Part shown: positions 11,220-23,139 of the stretch, piece by piece
Layout: each line of letters begins with the position of its first letter
Numbering within the stretch: position 1 is the stretch's first letter
Assembly: GCA_039707465.1 (NCBI GenBank)
Contig: CM077645.1
Location: forward strand, 145,755,503-145,819,502
Origin: Rhabdophis nuchalis
Taxonomy: Eukaryota > Chordata > Lepidosauria > Squamata > Natricidae
Direction of reading: 5' to 3'
Length of the DNA stretch: 64,000 nucleotides
Program-made: the position numbers and the translations under genes
Notes under the pieces: model-generated
Databases searched by the model: none
Told to the model about the DNA's origin: nothing
The model's input: the letters and a program-made list of their open reading frames with translations, nothing else

Positions 11220-12190
11220 CCATGGTTTCAGGATACACACCCACCCACGCATGTATGCACACAAAACACCTATATAAAAAAATCATTGTGAACCTTTACA
11301 AGAAAAAAAAGAAAGAAGAAAAAGTGAAGGGTGACATATATATTAAACTTCTTTTGTCAGTGAACTTTCCCAACAAACAGCTTTCTGTTTCATTTTGCCT
11401 CTGGCAAAAATTTCTAAAGATCAGAAATAAAGCCTTACACAAATACTTTTGTATGTTGAAGAAACAATAATTTGACACTCACTGATACCAGGAAGAAGAC
11501 AACATTGAATTTATGTTTGATAATACAGTAGGGGCATTGTGCGTTCACTCGAAGCGAAAGATGAAAATTTTAGAATGAATTAAGGGCAAAAGTTTCTCAG
11601 AGTTCATATTTTAAAGTTTATCTAGATAATACTGCATCTATTCTTAAGCATTTTCTTCTATTGCCAGGTATTGGATTTGCATAGTCCAAGGAGTTTCACA
11701 AGGAAAAAAAATTCGCTGTTATTTGTTTAATACTGACCTCCCTGAGCATTGCAGCATGCTAAGAAACTGCATTGGTTTCCCTTCCATTGAGGTCCCCAAA
11801 AACATTTTTTTTTTTACAAGAGCCAGATGGTTGTTCCTGAGCCCAATGGCCACATTTAAAGCAGGTTACTGATGGGGGGTGGGGACATAATTATTTGTAA
11901 GAAACCATGCTCCAGCTTGTCTATTTGGCAAGCATGTAAGTGAAGAAGCTAATCAAGAGGGCAGCCAGAGGAATTATTTACTATAGACTAGAGTATAAGA
12001 CAGGCCTAAAAGAGGAAGTAAAGGCACAGCATTTGTTTAACATTTCTAGCTAAAGCTACTGATCAGGGCTCCCCAGACCATCAGGGACAAGGGCGCTTCA
12101 TTCTCTTAGAGTTTGTATTGGAGATATATCATCGTTTACAAATAAACCTCCTTGCCTATAACCAGAAAGAGATGGCACCTAACAAAAACC
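11220..12190. other. Intron without recognised gene
   Basis: AT-rich sequence with a short A/G-rich stretch near 11,300-11,330. No exon and no classifiable mobile element were recognised. Confidence 0.45.
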
Positions 12191-12191
12191 T

Positions 12192-12318
12192 TTGATGACT
12201 AACCTTTTCCGAACCAAGTGCCCAAAATACACATGCGCATCCGAACCACCAAAATGCAATCCATGCGCACCCCCCGCACAAGCACTCTCCTATGCATGCC
12301 ATAGGTTCTCCATCACAG
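12192..12318. mobile_element. Small hAT-like MITE
   Basis: The left end tgatgactaacctttt and the right end aggttctccatcacag are imperfect inverted repeats of the hAT type seen elsewhere in squamates. The inside is GC-richer with acatgcgcatcc-like blocks. No clear 8-bp duplication could be found. Confidence 0.5.
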
Positions 12319-12319
12319 C

Positions 12320-15300
12320 CATATTTATTCTGGTGGTAGCCATATAACAGAATCTAATAGCATAAGCCCCTGTATTATTTCATAAATACTGGAAAACATT
12401 CCAATTTTTCGGTGTACTGTGTCACTAATCTTTAGCTGACTATTCTTGAGCAATGCATTTCAAAGCTAAATTGCTACAGGGAACATTCGTTAAAGGCTTT
12501 AGCTCTAGTTGCAGTTATATGGGTAGACCTGGTTTTAAAATTACTTTTTATGGGTAGAAAACATAAGATTAAATCTGTGTGATTAGAAAACTATTTGTAA
12601 ATAATGAAGCAATTATAGTATCACTGGTTATAATTTTTATATTTCATTTCTCTCTAACATTGGTCTTTCCTTTTCATGCTCAAGTCATGGAAATTTATAT
12701 TACCGGTACTTGTAAATGAGATTAACACTTTGAGCAAATGGTGATGTCAGTTGCTATTTCCAAATATTGTATCATGATCAATGTGATAGTATACCAGATT
12801 CCACTCTACTATAGATACTACGAGTCAAAGAAGCAAGTACTGGCAAACAATTCTGGGTCACAAAGAATTAGAAATAACTGAGGAAATGAACAATTGCAAG
12901 GTTTCACAAGGTTTACACCACAATCAAGACACTGTACAGATTGGTCTTGCTACCATGAGCACATGAATGCTTCCTTTATGGTAAGGAGGCAAGAAATGTA
13001 GTTAAAGCGAGCCTTGATTAACAAAAGTTGTATTAATGGATGACAGCACAGTTAATAAGTTTTGTTTGGTATGCTAGATTGGTGAGACATGACTACAATT
13101 GCTTGAAACGGTACGTGCAATTATACTCTCTCACAAATACAGAGAGAGAAAGAGAAAGTGAGAGAGAAAACAGGTTCTTTCTGCAAGGGTGTTAGCCTAT
13201 ATGAATGCTTACTTGTCTCCCAACATCAAAACATTTCAACTGCCACACTTAGCCAGGAATACTAGTGTAATATCCTTGGCATCACATCTTAATCTGTAAA
13301 GTTAACATAATGTCAGCAATGAATTCCCATGCTCATTTTATTTTCCATTTATTTGTTTACAAATCAAGTCTTGGATCCATGTTGTAAGTTTAAAATTGCT
13401 GCTATATTATTACATCTTTTTTTAAAAAAAGGTTGGGAACCTATTTCTGATTTGCATGCAAACCATAAATGCAAGAAAATAATTACGAAAATGCCCATAT
13501 GTTAGGTATACTCTATGCCCATACGCCTTCCTTTTAATTGTTGATGTGAATCTATGGGGTCACATATGAAAAATAAGACTATGGACTTCACACCACAGTT
13601 GGATTTTGTCTACTTCCCATACAAGATTACAAACTCATATTTGGAATTCCTGAAAAATCTCAAGCATTAAAGAGGCAATTTCGCTATTAAAGTCCAGAGA
13701 TAAATTCTACTGTTCTCTGGATTTATTTTACTTTCTGTTATTATCACTAATCTATCACCAAGTTTAACAATGATATATATTACAAATAAGAAAGCCACTT
13801 GGAGAACTGTGTATTATAGAACACTGTCTAGTGTTCTATTGGATCATATTTTGTTAATAACTTTTAGAAAATTCTGTCTGCCTTTAGTGTGTAACCTCAT
13901 GATAGTTAAAAGGCAGCCAAAGTCAAGCGGCGAATTTTATCACAGATCGAGGCCTAGCCATGTCACGGGTCACAGTGTTCAGCATGTGAACAGGAAGGTG
14001 AGAATTGCTGAACTTTTAGCTCAATTGTGCAGCCCCATCAGAGAACAAATGGACCAAAACACTCTACAGCTGTATAAAGAGATGAACGGATGAATACCTA
14101 TTGCACAGAGGCCTTTGTGTTCTGGACATGGTCTAGCATTATGATGGGATCCACTAGGCTGGAGCTTTGCAGCAATTCAAGCAACATTATCACACTGCAC
14201 ACAGGATCATTTATCTTCTCATTTAGCATGTCATATGTTCTATATTTGCAATCAGTGATTGTTCATTATACTCTGTTGAAGTTTAAACAAAGATTTTCTC
14301 CTTTATCAAACCTATAATTCCATAACAGTTGCAGTATTTCTTGTTGGTATTTATTCTGATCCTGAAGAAACTGCAATATAAACTCAGAAATGAATGAGTC
14401 AAGAATCAATCCCGTCTTTTTTTAAAAAGACTGAACCATATATATTCATGATCAGTAACTATATTATAAAATAAGCAGTTATGAAAAGATGAAGCAAAGT
14501 TGGTATTAACTAACTAAAAACTGCATTTTTAAAATATGCTTGAAATAGCAACTGTAGCAAAACTAAACTTTTCTTTTCCTATTTAAATAATATTTGATAC
14601 ACTTTATTGTTGCATTTGATACAAAGTTAAAACAGCATTCGAAAACATCAGAAATGTATAGCGGCATAGTCAACATCACACATAAATTATTTATTCATAC
14701 ATTGCAGTCTTGTATATGGTGTTTCGCATTGATATGCTTTAGGAATCTTGTGTTAAAGGATTTTAATATGTTGGACATAATGCAGTAAAATTATACAATA
14801 TGAAAGTTGCTGGAGTAATTAATAACGTTATACATGAACTAGGCCCAATGTAATTTTTATTGGCTTTATTATTTTATGAACGAGGTAATGCAGTACATAT
14901 CATTGCACCATTATATACACATAATCAACAATGATGTTAGTAAGAAATAATGAAAAGTTATTGTATGATCTGAATTTGGTATTATGTTAATTTGAATCAG
15001 ATTTAGAGTAAATTAGATGTTAGCCTTTAGTCTTATAGTATTTCTGCATTTCTTGGTATAATTATTAGAGGTTTTCTTCAAAGCATCAGAACATCTTTAG
15101 CAATTATCACTACAGTATATAAAGCTGGTGAAGATTTCCTTTGTAATCTAGGGAATGTATCTTTAAACGTTACCTTATTGTACCTTTTGTGCACCTAAGA
15201 AACATTTATGTATAAATGAATGAAAAACAGTAAGAGCTAAGAATTATGACTTCCTTTCAAAGTCATGTGTGTGTCAGGTTTATATTCTACCTTCTAGTTG

Positions 15301-15948
15301 AAAACTCTTAATTAAGCATGTAGATGAATTAGATTAAAATAAAATAAAATTATAGATATTATTTTCTAATAAAAATGTCTAAGATATCATATCTGACATA
15401 GAATACAAATATAAAGACATCCTATATATTTACTCAATAATTAACTCCATCCAAACTACTAGTTCAGTTGCAGAACTGGAAGATACTACTAAACTCAAGC
15501 TTTACTTTTTAATTGTAAAAATCACTTGCAACTACTTACTTGCAAATACTTACATGAGCATACCTGTATATAGTATATATTTCTGATTTGAGGAATAGGA
15601 GTGGAATCTGAACAATTCAGGTGGTATTTACCAAAAGTAACTGAGCTGTCCCAGAGCTTACATTAATCTGATTTGCAGAGTATCCACTAGCATCTGGGGA
15701 CCTACTAAAGTTGTTTTCTTTAAATGTGATGTGACGAGGTCAATGCAAATAGCATTGTGGGTTATCCTACAAGATAACAGCCCCTTTATACCATATGGGG
15801 ATAGATTGAATTATTGTGTTTGCATGCTGATTATTTATTAAAAAGGAATTCAACTTTACAGGTAGCTCTCTGTTTCTTTCACAAAGGGATTGAAAATATT
15901 TCATTCATTTTGAATGGACTTAGCAGCAGTAAGTTTTTTTCCAGATAT
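12320..15948. other. AT-rich intron, low in recognisable repeats
   Basis: No coding exon recognised. A short GA run lies at 13,138-13,168. The stretches at 13,900-14,240 and 14,800-15,250 carry little repeat signature, and the latter is rich in TAAT-type words. They are candidates for single-copy or conserved DNA, though nothing direct shows this. Confidence 0.4.
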
Positions 15949-16060
15949 GTAGCAGTGTGGTCTGGTTGATTGAGTACTAGACTGGGAGTCTAGAAACCTG
16001 AAGTCCTGTTCCTGGCTCCGTTACTAACCTATTGTGGGATGCTGAAGATATTTAATGTTA
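15949..16060 (+). mobile_element. tRNA-derived SINE head (old)
   Basis: gtgtggtctggttgattgag and the following tactagactgggagtctag match the tRNA-like head of vertebrate SINEs, covering the A-box region. cctgaagtcctgttcctgg gives a B-box-like stretch. It fades after about 110 bases. It cannot form a complete tRNA cloverleaf with an acceptor stem and is not a tRNA gene. Confidence 0.55.
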
Positions 16061-17515
16061 TTATTTCTCTTCTTTGTTTTCTCTGTATTCAGTACTCTGT
16101 AGTACTGAAACCACATTTACACCAACAGGTCCAGCTAAGTAAAGTAGGTGAAGCTGTATGTGCCTTATAATGGATATTTGCATTTATTTATTTAAAATCT
16201 GGATATAGTTGTCCATCCTTTGTCCTTTATAATGCTTTTTTTTTTAAATTTCAGTTAAACTATATTAACATTGTAGGCAAAAAATATAAGATTTATGTCT
16301 TTACTTTTTAAATTTCCTAAATAATTCAAGTATTTATTTGGCTACTAAAATCTCCCAAACACTTAATTTGCTTAATTAAGCAAAAAAAGTTCAAGATCAA
16401 TATTCCAATCTTATTTTACTTCAGATCAAAATATTTTTAACCTACTACCAAAATGGTAGCAGCGTTCATGGCATTCACATAGGATGCTATCCAAAAGAAG
16501 AGTCTATTGAGCATGAAAGCAATGTGACATCCATGAAAACCCAAAAGATCCAAATATTGCATTGCATTTCATGATGAAACAGCAGCAATCACATCTAGGC
16601 AGCATGTAAGATAACCAGCATTTCACACAGTACATCAAACAGCAAAGACTAGTAAAACTATCATCTATCTACCATGTATATAACTGTAACAACTTTTATT
16701 CTTGGTAATTGAAATGGATAATTGTAAGTCATAATTGATGAAAGGAATCCCACACTATTTGGGCAAAGTGAATCTCAAAGAAGTGATCTGTAAGTCTCCC
16801 TAAGCTGCATACCAACTGTCTGTAAAAAGTATCCAAAGGGAAATGCCATTGGAAGAACAAAAAACAACTAATAGAATTAAGAATTTATGTTGTTTAGCAG
16901 TTAGAAGCCACATCAAACTGTTTTGATTTTCATTACACTTACAAGGCGCCACTCTGATGGTCCATTTGTCCATAACAAATGGTATATTTGTCCCTGGAAC
17001 ACGACCAACTGTTCTGCTCACAGTTTGTCCACTTTGTTACATCCCAGATTATAAGGGCAACTAACACTGTTGGTAGAAAATAAACAGTTATTCCTGAAAA
17101 CAGTTGAATATACTTGTAGATAAACTTTTGGTTTTACAGAAAGGTTAAAAGCAGCACCCCATTTTTATCTTTGCATGACTATTGGCGGTAAATTTGGGAT
17201 AGATTAAATATATCATACAGATAAGTGTTCTTATATTGCAGTGATACACATAGAAAAAAATCAGTTATTTCTTCCTCTAATATAAACTAAATGATATTTC
17301 GCAAATACAGACTGCATATCAGTACATTATATGGATTCTAACTTGCTTAGAACAGCAGAAGAAATCTTGAATAAAATCGGGTTTTGAGCTTGGGACATAT
17401 AAGTCATTATGGCACAGGTAATCTTACTTTAACAAGAATGTTATCATTTGCTTGTTTATGAAATGTATATGTTGTCCCAAAACCCATGAATTGTTGGTTT
17501 ATTGATTCAAACACA
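16061..17515. other. Intron without recognised gene
   Basis: AT-rich sequence with short poly-T and poly-A runs. No exon or classifiable repeat was recognised. Confidence 0.45.
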
Positions 17516-17745
17516 GTGTCTATTGAGATTCTTGATCATCCAGGTCATGGTTATCCTAAAGGTGCTTTTCCAAAATGCAACTGACTTTTCTTGGGGTTTT
17601 TGTTTTTTGTTTTGTTCCTTCAAAATATTACATTTCTCATCCAAGAATTAGAATGGAAGAGGCTTCTTGATTGAGAAGTGAAACATTGTCATGGAACATA
17701 AAACCAAGGAAGTCCAGTTGCCTTTTAGAAAAGCACCTTTTGGAT
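17516..17745. repeat. Inverted-repeat element (imperfect arms of about 80-95 bp)
   Basis: aaaggtgcttttc at 17,558 and the complementary gaaaagcaccttt near 17,740 are the outer ends of imperfect arms (about 17,557-17,652 and 17,662-17,741). The arms also share gcaactgactttt/agtccagttgcc and ttctcatccaagaa/ttcttgattgagaa. A related flanking block, gatcatccaggtcatgg, extends the left side. It looks like a multicopy squamate repeat whose class I cannot name. Confidence 0.6.
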
Positions 17746-18069
17746 TTAAAAAAAATAGATAAATCTATTGGTAAACTAATCTATACCACATCTATAAATG
17801 AAAACCACATTAGGCTAAATCCATAATGGGCCTTTATAATAATAACTATTGCATATAGAATGCAGGAAGAATAAGGCTAAAAGAGCATGAATTACCAAAT
17901 GAAATGTAAGAATGGGTGTGTTGTATGTCTGTAAAACTAAGAGAATCTAGATTCCAGATTGTTGGGTAGGGAATATAAAAATGGAAATCCATATACCTTA
18001 ATAAACAAATAAGACTATGTCTGATTCAATTTGGCCATGTTATACTTACAAATTCATTGGAGAAGTCAA

Positions 18070-18262
18070 TATTTCTAGGAATGGTTAGTGGACAAAGAAG
18101 AGTAAGCAAAGAACATGCTGGCTTGAGAATATCAAATCTGAATCAAGGTGGAACATACAAGAATTGAAAGAAGCTGTGCTTGATAGGGTAGCATGGAGGG
18201 CACTTGCTTATAAAGTCACCAAGAGTCAGACATGACTAATGATTAAAAATAACAACAATTTA
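18070..18262 (+). mobile_element. BovB/RTE-type LINE 3' end
   Basis: A decayed reading shows W..NIKSES.W.IQELKEAVLD, then RVAWRALAYKVTKSQT (about 18,177-18,237), the C-terminal end of BovB-like LINE proteins. The tail is aataacaacaattt. At least one stop breaks the frame. Only about the last 200 bases are present, so it is a 5'-truncated insertion. Confidence 0.65.
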
Positions 18263-18410
18263 TCTTAATTTCTCGGCATACTATTTTTTACTTCTTTTTT
18301 TCTGCTTTGTATATCATTGCTTATTCAAAATAGAATAAGTATGCAAGTAAAATGTTAATCTGAGAAGTAAAGGGAAAAAATGTAGAGTCACTTCCATGTG
18401 GTTGTCAAGA

Positions 18411-18619
18411 AAAGGACCTGAACCAAATTCTGCAGGTTCTGACATGTTCTGGAGAACCAATAGCAGAAATTTGTAGTGGTTTGGAGAACCGGCAAATACC
18501 ACCTCTGACTGGCCCCAGAGTGGGATGGGAATGGAGATTTTGCAATATCCTTTCCCTGCCACGACCTCCAAGCCACGTCCACACAACCGGTAATTTAAAA
18601 AAATTGGATTTCACCACTG
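18411..18619 (-). mobile_element. hAT-type MITE fragment (family ending in CACCACTG)
   Basis: The right end ggatttcaccactg resembles the terminus of the complete hAT MITE at 53,479-53,945. Internal landmarks such as aagccacgtccacacaaccg and ggttctggagaac-like words fit a common snake hAT MITE. The other end is degraded and no duplication is clear. Frames of 60-150 codons across it are chance. Confidence 0.6.
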
Positions 18620-18689
18620 ACCTAAACCTGTCAATAAGACTCAAATTTGACTGTTTTACAATATAAAGTGCCAAAGAAGATTTAGAAAA

Positions 18690-18898
18690 ATTATTTATTT
18701 TATTTATATTCCGCTTGATTTTTTTTTCTCTTATAAATAACTGAAGTGGCCTAATACCTTCTTTCCTCCTATTTCCCACACAAAAACAACTCTGTGAAGT
18801 GAGTTGGGCTGAGAGAGAATAAATGAGAATGTCACTCAGCCAGTTTTTCATAGCTAAGGCCAAACTAGAACTCACAGACTCCTGATTTCTATCCTGGT
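18690..18898 (-). mobile_element. tRNA-headed Sauria-like SINE with LINE-type tail
   Basis: On the minus strand it reads a degraded head with ggagtctgtgagttctagt, then a ctgagtgacattctcattta-like region with ctctctcagcccaactcact, and ends in an A/T tail (aaataaataa). The tail ggaatataaataaa resembles LINE 3' ends that mobilise such SINEs. It ends only about 30 bases before the GMDS exon acceptor at 18,928. Confidence 0.65.
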
Positions 18899-18928
18899 AA
18901 CTAATCAGAATTTACTTTTTCTCCACAG

Positions 18929-19047
18929 GCAATGTGGCTAATGTTGCAGATGGATGAACCAGAGGATTTTGTAATAGCTACTGGTGAGGTCCACAGTGTC
19001 CGAGAATTTGTGGAGAAGGCATTTCAGAACGTTGGTAAAACTATTGT
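18929..19047 (+). CDS. GMDS: GMDS coding exon (AMWLMLQ...GKTIV), GDP-mannose 4,6-dehydratase
   Basis: GMDS is a cytosolic, NADP-dependent short-chain dehydrogenase/reductase-family enzyme. It converts GDP-D-mannose to GDP-4-keto-6-deoxy-D-mannose, the committed step of de novo GDP-L-fucose synthesis. This 119-base exon starts in phase 0 at GCA and encodes 39 full codons plus GT of the next. It reads [20 protein letters not shown], then [19 protein letters not shown]. The [11 protein letters not shown] segment is highly conserved in the family. The acceptor ctccacag and donor gtaagt are both canonical. The split codon GT|G is completed exactly by the exon at 30,767. Compared with the human protein as remembered, differences are few (for example AFQN where human has SFLH), so the exon looks functional. 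It corresponds to roughly residues 258-297 of a protein of about 372. Confidence 0.97.
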
Positions 19048-19053
19048 GTAAGT

Positions 19054-21115
19054 AAAGGCATGAAATGACAATGATGTTGCATGTTGATTATTCATTCATG
19101 TCCATTTATTTGATTGTAACTTTATGGCACTTTTAAATACATGTTTTCGCCGTCTGATGTTTATGAAATTTGAATATCAATAAAATGTCTCTCTAGTTTG
19201 AAGATATATCATTTCTTTACCAAGAAATGAAAATTCTGCCTAATCTCAAAACATGTATATGCCATATACTAACGGACCACTATGAAATTACATTTAGTGT
19301 TTATTTGGTTTTTAAATGATCCCTTTCTGAAAATTTGAAAAGTGTTTCAATGTTAATTGTCAGTAAAAAATTTATGCTAATCTAGACTAATCCAAATGAC
19401 AGCTTCTGCCAGGCCTTTTTAGACATAGCTAAAACTCTGACAAATGTACTAAAATGGGATATAGCTAGAGAGCAGGTTCTGTTTATTGAACACAGTATGC
19501 TTTGACCTTCCAAAGAGAAGCAAGAAGGCAAAACAAGCTATACAAAATATTTCACATTTATTAACATTGTTTGAATTTGTATTCTACTTTTATATAAAAA
19601 GTTACCCAAAGTAATTAATGTGGAGAAATTATTCAAGTCTGGATTTGGAATACAAGAAGGGAGAAGCAGCTATCTAGTATGTATAGTAGTCCTTCCTGGT
19701 AAAATTTGGTACTCAATAATAAAAAAGTTATCAGTGAATTTACAAATTATGAGATAGTAATAAGAAAGTACGGAAGAGTATGGTTAGGTTAATTTACTAC
19801 TTCATACCGTTATATAGTATCTATATAATTGCTTTGGGATTGTACTATATCATAGTAAATTAATTATGAAAGTAAAACTATTGTTTATATATGTATATTA
19901 TTTTTCATTTCTTCTCCTGTATTCCCCAGTTTCCCAAATCCAATTTTTCTCCTGGTAACCACTCAGAATAATAAACAGTACCATTTAGTGTACTTGAATT
20001 TTCAATGTCCATAGTAATGTCAACTAATCTCACTTTTCCCCCCCCTCCCCCCCAGTAATTGCTACCCTATTTAGCCATAAAAATATTGAGGCATAAAGCA
20101 TAATTTATACTGCATATTCTACATACAGTGGTTTTATTGCAAAAGTGAAATATTTCTCTAACTCAGATAATAAAATTAGGCTCACTTTGTAAATACTGTC
20201 TGTGGTTTATATTTTGGTTTATTATACTTCCCATTTTCTTGCTTCTGTGTCTTTTCTTGTGTCCATGCATAAGCAAGTCAAGCTCAATTAGAAAAAAGAA
20301 GGAAGAGGAATACTTTTTCCCATGATACTAATATGGGACTCTGAAAATCATTGATAAATTTAATACAATGTGCCTGAACCACAATATCATATTTTCTTCC
20401 TTTCTTCTTTTCTGTTATTGCCATTCCAAAAAATTTAAAGCTTTTGTTTCCATTTTCAGCTTGCGACATCTAGGTAAAATGGTGGCTTGTGTAAGTTTTG
20501 CTTTATTGAGACAAACCTCAATAAAGAAAGATCATTAAATGTGATTGTTTTAAGTTTCTGATACTTCATGGTTACTATTATTTATCTTGATAAACATAAC
20601 AAGAAGTTTTCTAACTGAGGAAGAGATAGAGGAAAGGAAAACAAATAAACCATTATCTTCTGTTCATTATTGTACACTAGACTTATGTTTTGAAAAACAT
20701 AGAAAGCACAGACTGTATGTTTGCTTACTATCGGAATTTAGTTCAACTGTTCCTAATGTTAGCATGATTAGAAAAACTTACACTGCTAATTTCTTTCACC
20801 ATTAACTAATTTGTTTTCAATACCTAGCACCGGAAATGAAAATATATTTCAGTTAACAATAAGCGGTCCAAATTAATGTAAGACAGAGATGGATTGGATA
20901 TAGGATTCAATAATTAAAAATAAAAGTCAGCCAAATTAATTAACTCTCTAAGTATAGAAAAAAGAACGTACAAATGCATGTCCATACAAGAAATATATTT
21001 GAGGTTGGGGAGTTAAAGTAACTTATTTGTAAGAGGTAATTGTAAGCATGTTACAATATAGATGTCGCCATGCTACATCCAGTTTTCTTATGATCATTGT
21101 GGAAATTGGATGCGG
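19054..21115. other. AT-rich intron without recognised gene
   Basis: No exon or classifiable mobile element recognised. A C/T-rich run with poly-C lies at 20,035-20,055. Confidence 0.45.
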
Positions 21116-21118
21116 ATG

Positions 21119-21484
21119 CAGGTTGTCCCTGACTTATAACCACAATTGAGATCCAAATTTTCATTTTAGCAAGACAGTTGTTAAACAAGTCATGCTCAAT
21201 TTTACAACCTTTTTTATCATGGTTGTTAAGCAAATCACTTAAAGTTCTTAATAATATGGTTGATTTTCCTTGTCAGATGATAGCTAGGAAGGTCACAACC
21301 CTGATCCCATGACCCCAGGCCATTGCAATCATCATAAATGCACACCATTTGTCAAATGCCCAAATTTTCATCACATGACCATGGGGATGCTGCAGTGATT
21401 ATAAGTTATAAATATTTTTTTTTTGGTACTGTTGTAACTTCGAACAGTCACTAAGCAAATGGTTGTAAAGTGATGACTACTTTT
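21119..21484 (+). mobile_element. Tigger-like MITE copy 3
   Basis: It begins caggttgtccctgacttata and includes catggttgttaagcaaatca and tcacatgaccatggggatgc. It ends in a degraded terminus gtgatgactac. It has the same order of landmarks as the other copies in + orientation. Confidence 0.72.
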
Positions 21485-21790
21485 GACTAGAATGACTGGC
21501 TCTTCATATGTTGGTGGAATATAAACATTTATATATAGGCCAAAATCCAATAAAGTTGTGCTCATAGAAGCATCTTTGGAGGGTAACAAGTATTTTTGTC
21601 TTTACAACAGTGTATAATAGAACAGCGAAGATGTGAACAAAGAAAGTTTGTTTCCTTGTTCCAGCTCTCATATTCTGATCTAGAAATAAGCAGTTTATTT
21701 GCATAAAGCTAATCACATAGCTATACATGAATACAATTCTACCCATCCAACTATTTACTGCTTTGTGAAGTGAAAACCAGTTTTGAACAT

Positions 21791-22043
21791 GGGTATTCCT
21801 CACTTAATGACTGTACCATACATCGACCATTCGCAATCCCACAGTAGGCACCATCAACTTATTTGCTAAGCAAAGCAGTCGCTAAATGAAACCCCAGCTA
21901 TTCTTTTGACCTTGCTTCAGCTTTCTTTGACTCTACAGATTTGCTAAGGTTATAAATGTGAGGATTGGTCACAAAGTTATTTTGTCATTACCTTTGTAAC
22001 TGAATGGTTGGTAAGTGAAGCAGTCACTAAATGAGGATCACCT
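21791..22043 (+). mobile_element. Related MITE subfamily with TCACTAAATGAGGA terminus
   Basis: The left end gggtattcctcacttaatga and the right end tcactaaatgaggatcacct are imperfect inverted repeats, and TA follows at 22,045. Length is about 250 bp. Internal words (gctaagcaaagcagtcgcta, gtaagtgaag) relate it to the 380-bp Tigger-like family, but the termini differ, so it is a sister subfamily. Confidence 0.65.
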
Positions 22044-22936
22044 ATACATTGCATGTCATTTTAACTTTAAAATCTTGATGGAGCATAATAATTATGCTTT
22101 TAAATGTAAAATATAATAAATTAATTAACTTCATGTTATTGATTTGTAAAGTACTTTCTCAAGATCAGACTCAGCAATCTATTTTCTTAGTCAGATGACT
22201 GCTTCATTGGGGGAAAAATAACTTTGGCAAGTTACAGATAAACAATTCTAAGAGTTAGACCTTTAGTTTCTGAAATATAATTGAATATTTTAACACTGCT
22301 AATGCCAAAGAAAATTGTGAATGATAAAAGTCAGACAAATTCTAATTTAGTTCTTTGCAGTGACAAGAAGGCCTTTGAGCTACAAAAAATTTCAATATAC
22401 AAGTAAAACATTTTTGAAAAAAATTCTTTCTGCCTATTACTAATTAAATAACATGACAGAGGAACATTTTCCTCCTCTAATTTAACCCCAGAAGGATAAA
22501 CCAAACAGGCAAACACTTGTCTTGACTAATTTTCTGTCATTAATCTTATTAAATAAGAGCAGGACTGTAAGAATAGCCTCAAACCACTGTAATATACAAG
22601 AGTTTTTAATGGATGCTGTGAAAAAAGGAAGGAGAAGCCTAATCAGGTCTTGGAAAGATTTATGAATGCTTTTTTATTATAATTCTGCATATAGTTCAGC
22701 AGTAAGAAATATGCATTGCTTGAAGGGTTGAGATATACACCGAAAAGCAATGAATACGTTGTCACAATCACATTAGTCTATATTGCCTTTTCCTGAAATT
22801 ATCATGGGTGTCTTATTCTTCAGAGAAATTTCATTTTTTCTGCCGGTATGGGCAGACTGTTTTGAAAAACACAGATTACAAATATTTTAAATAAATAAAG
22901 AGTCCAGGGGGAAAAAATCACAAGAAAGCAAAAGGC

Positions 22937-23135
22937 AAGTGATGGCAAACATTTTTCTGCTAGGGTGCCAAAAGGGTGTGCACAATAGCATGTGTTGCGT
23001 GCGCAAACCCCCGCCTCCCCCACTGTGCATGTGCTCAGGCCTCACTGAAGCCTCTGGACTTCCAGTAGGCCTGTTGGGCTATTTTTGCACCCTCCCCATG
23101 TTTCAGGAAAGCCTCCAGAGCCTGTGGGTGGGGAA
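22937..23135 (-). mobile_element. hAT-type MITE fragment at the edge of the LINE
   Basis: The end gtgatggcaaacattttt is a hAT-type terminus as in many reptile MITEs, followed by gtgccaaaagggtgtg. The interior has gcaccctccccatgtttcag and gaaagcctccagagcc. The opposite terminus is missing, and the sequence runs straight into LINE sequence at about 23,140. A deletion at this junction is likely. Confidence 0.55.
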
Positions 23136-23139
23136 AGCC

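Larger units (their letters stand above)
1..18928 (+). other. GMDS: GMDS intron (3' part) upstream of the first exon in the window
   Basis: Intronic sequence on the coding strand of GMDS. Its 3' end is a typical acceptor: a pyrimidine-rich tract followed by ccacag, directly before the exon at 18,929. The start of this intron lies before the window. No other host exon was recognised in it. Transposon-derived pieces are listed separately, and the rest is AT-rich with scattered short A, T, C or G runs. Confidence 0.85.
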
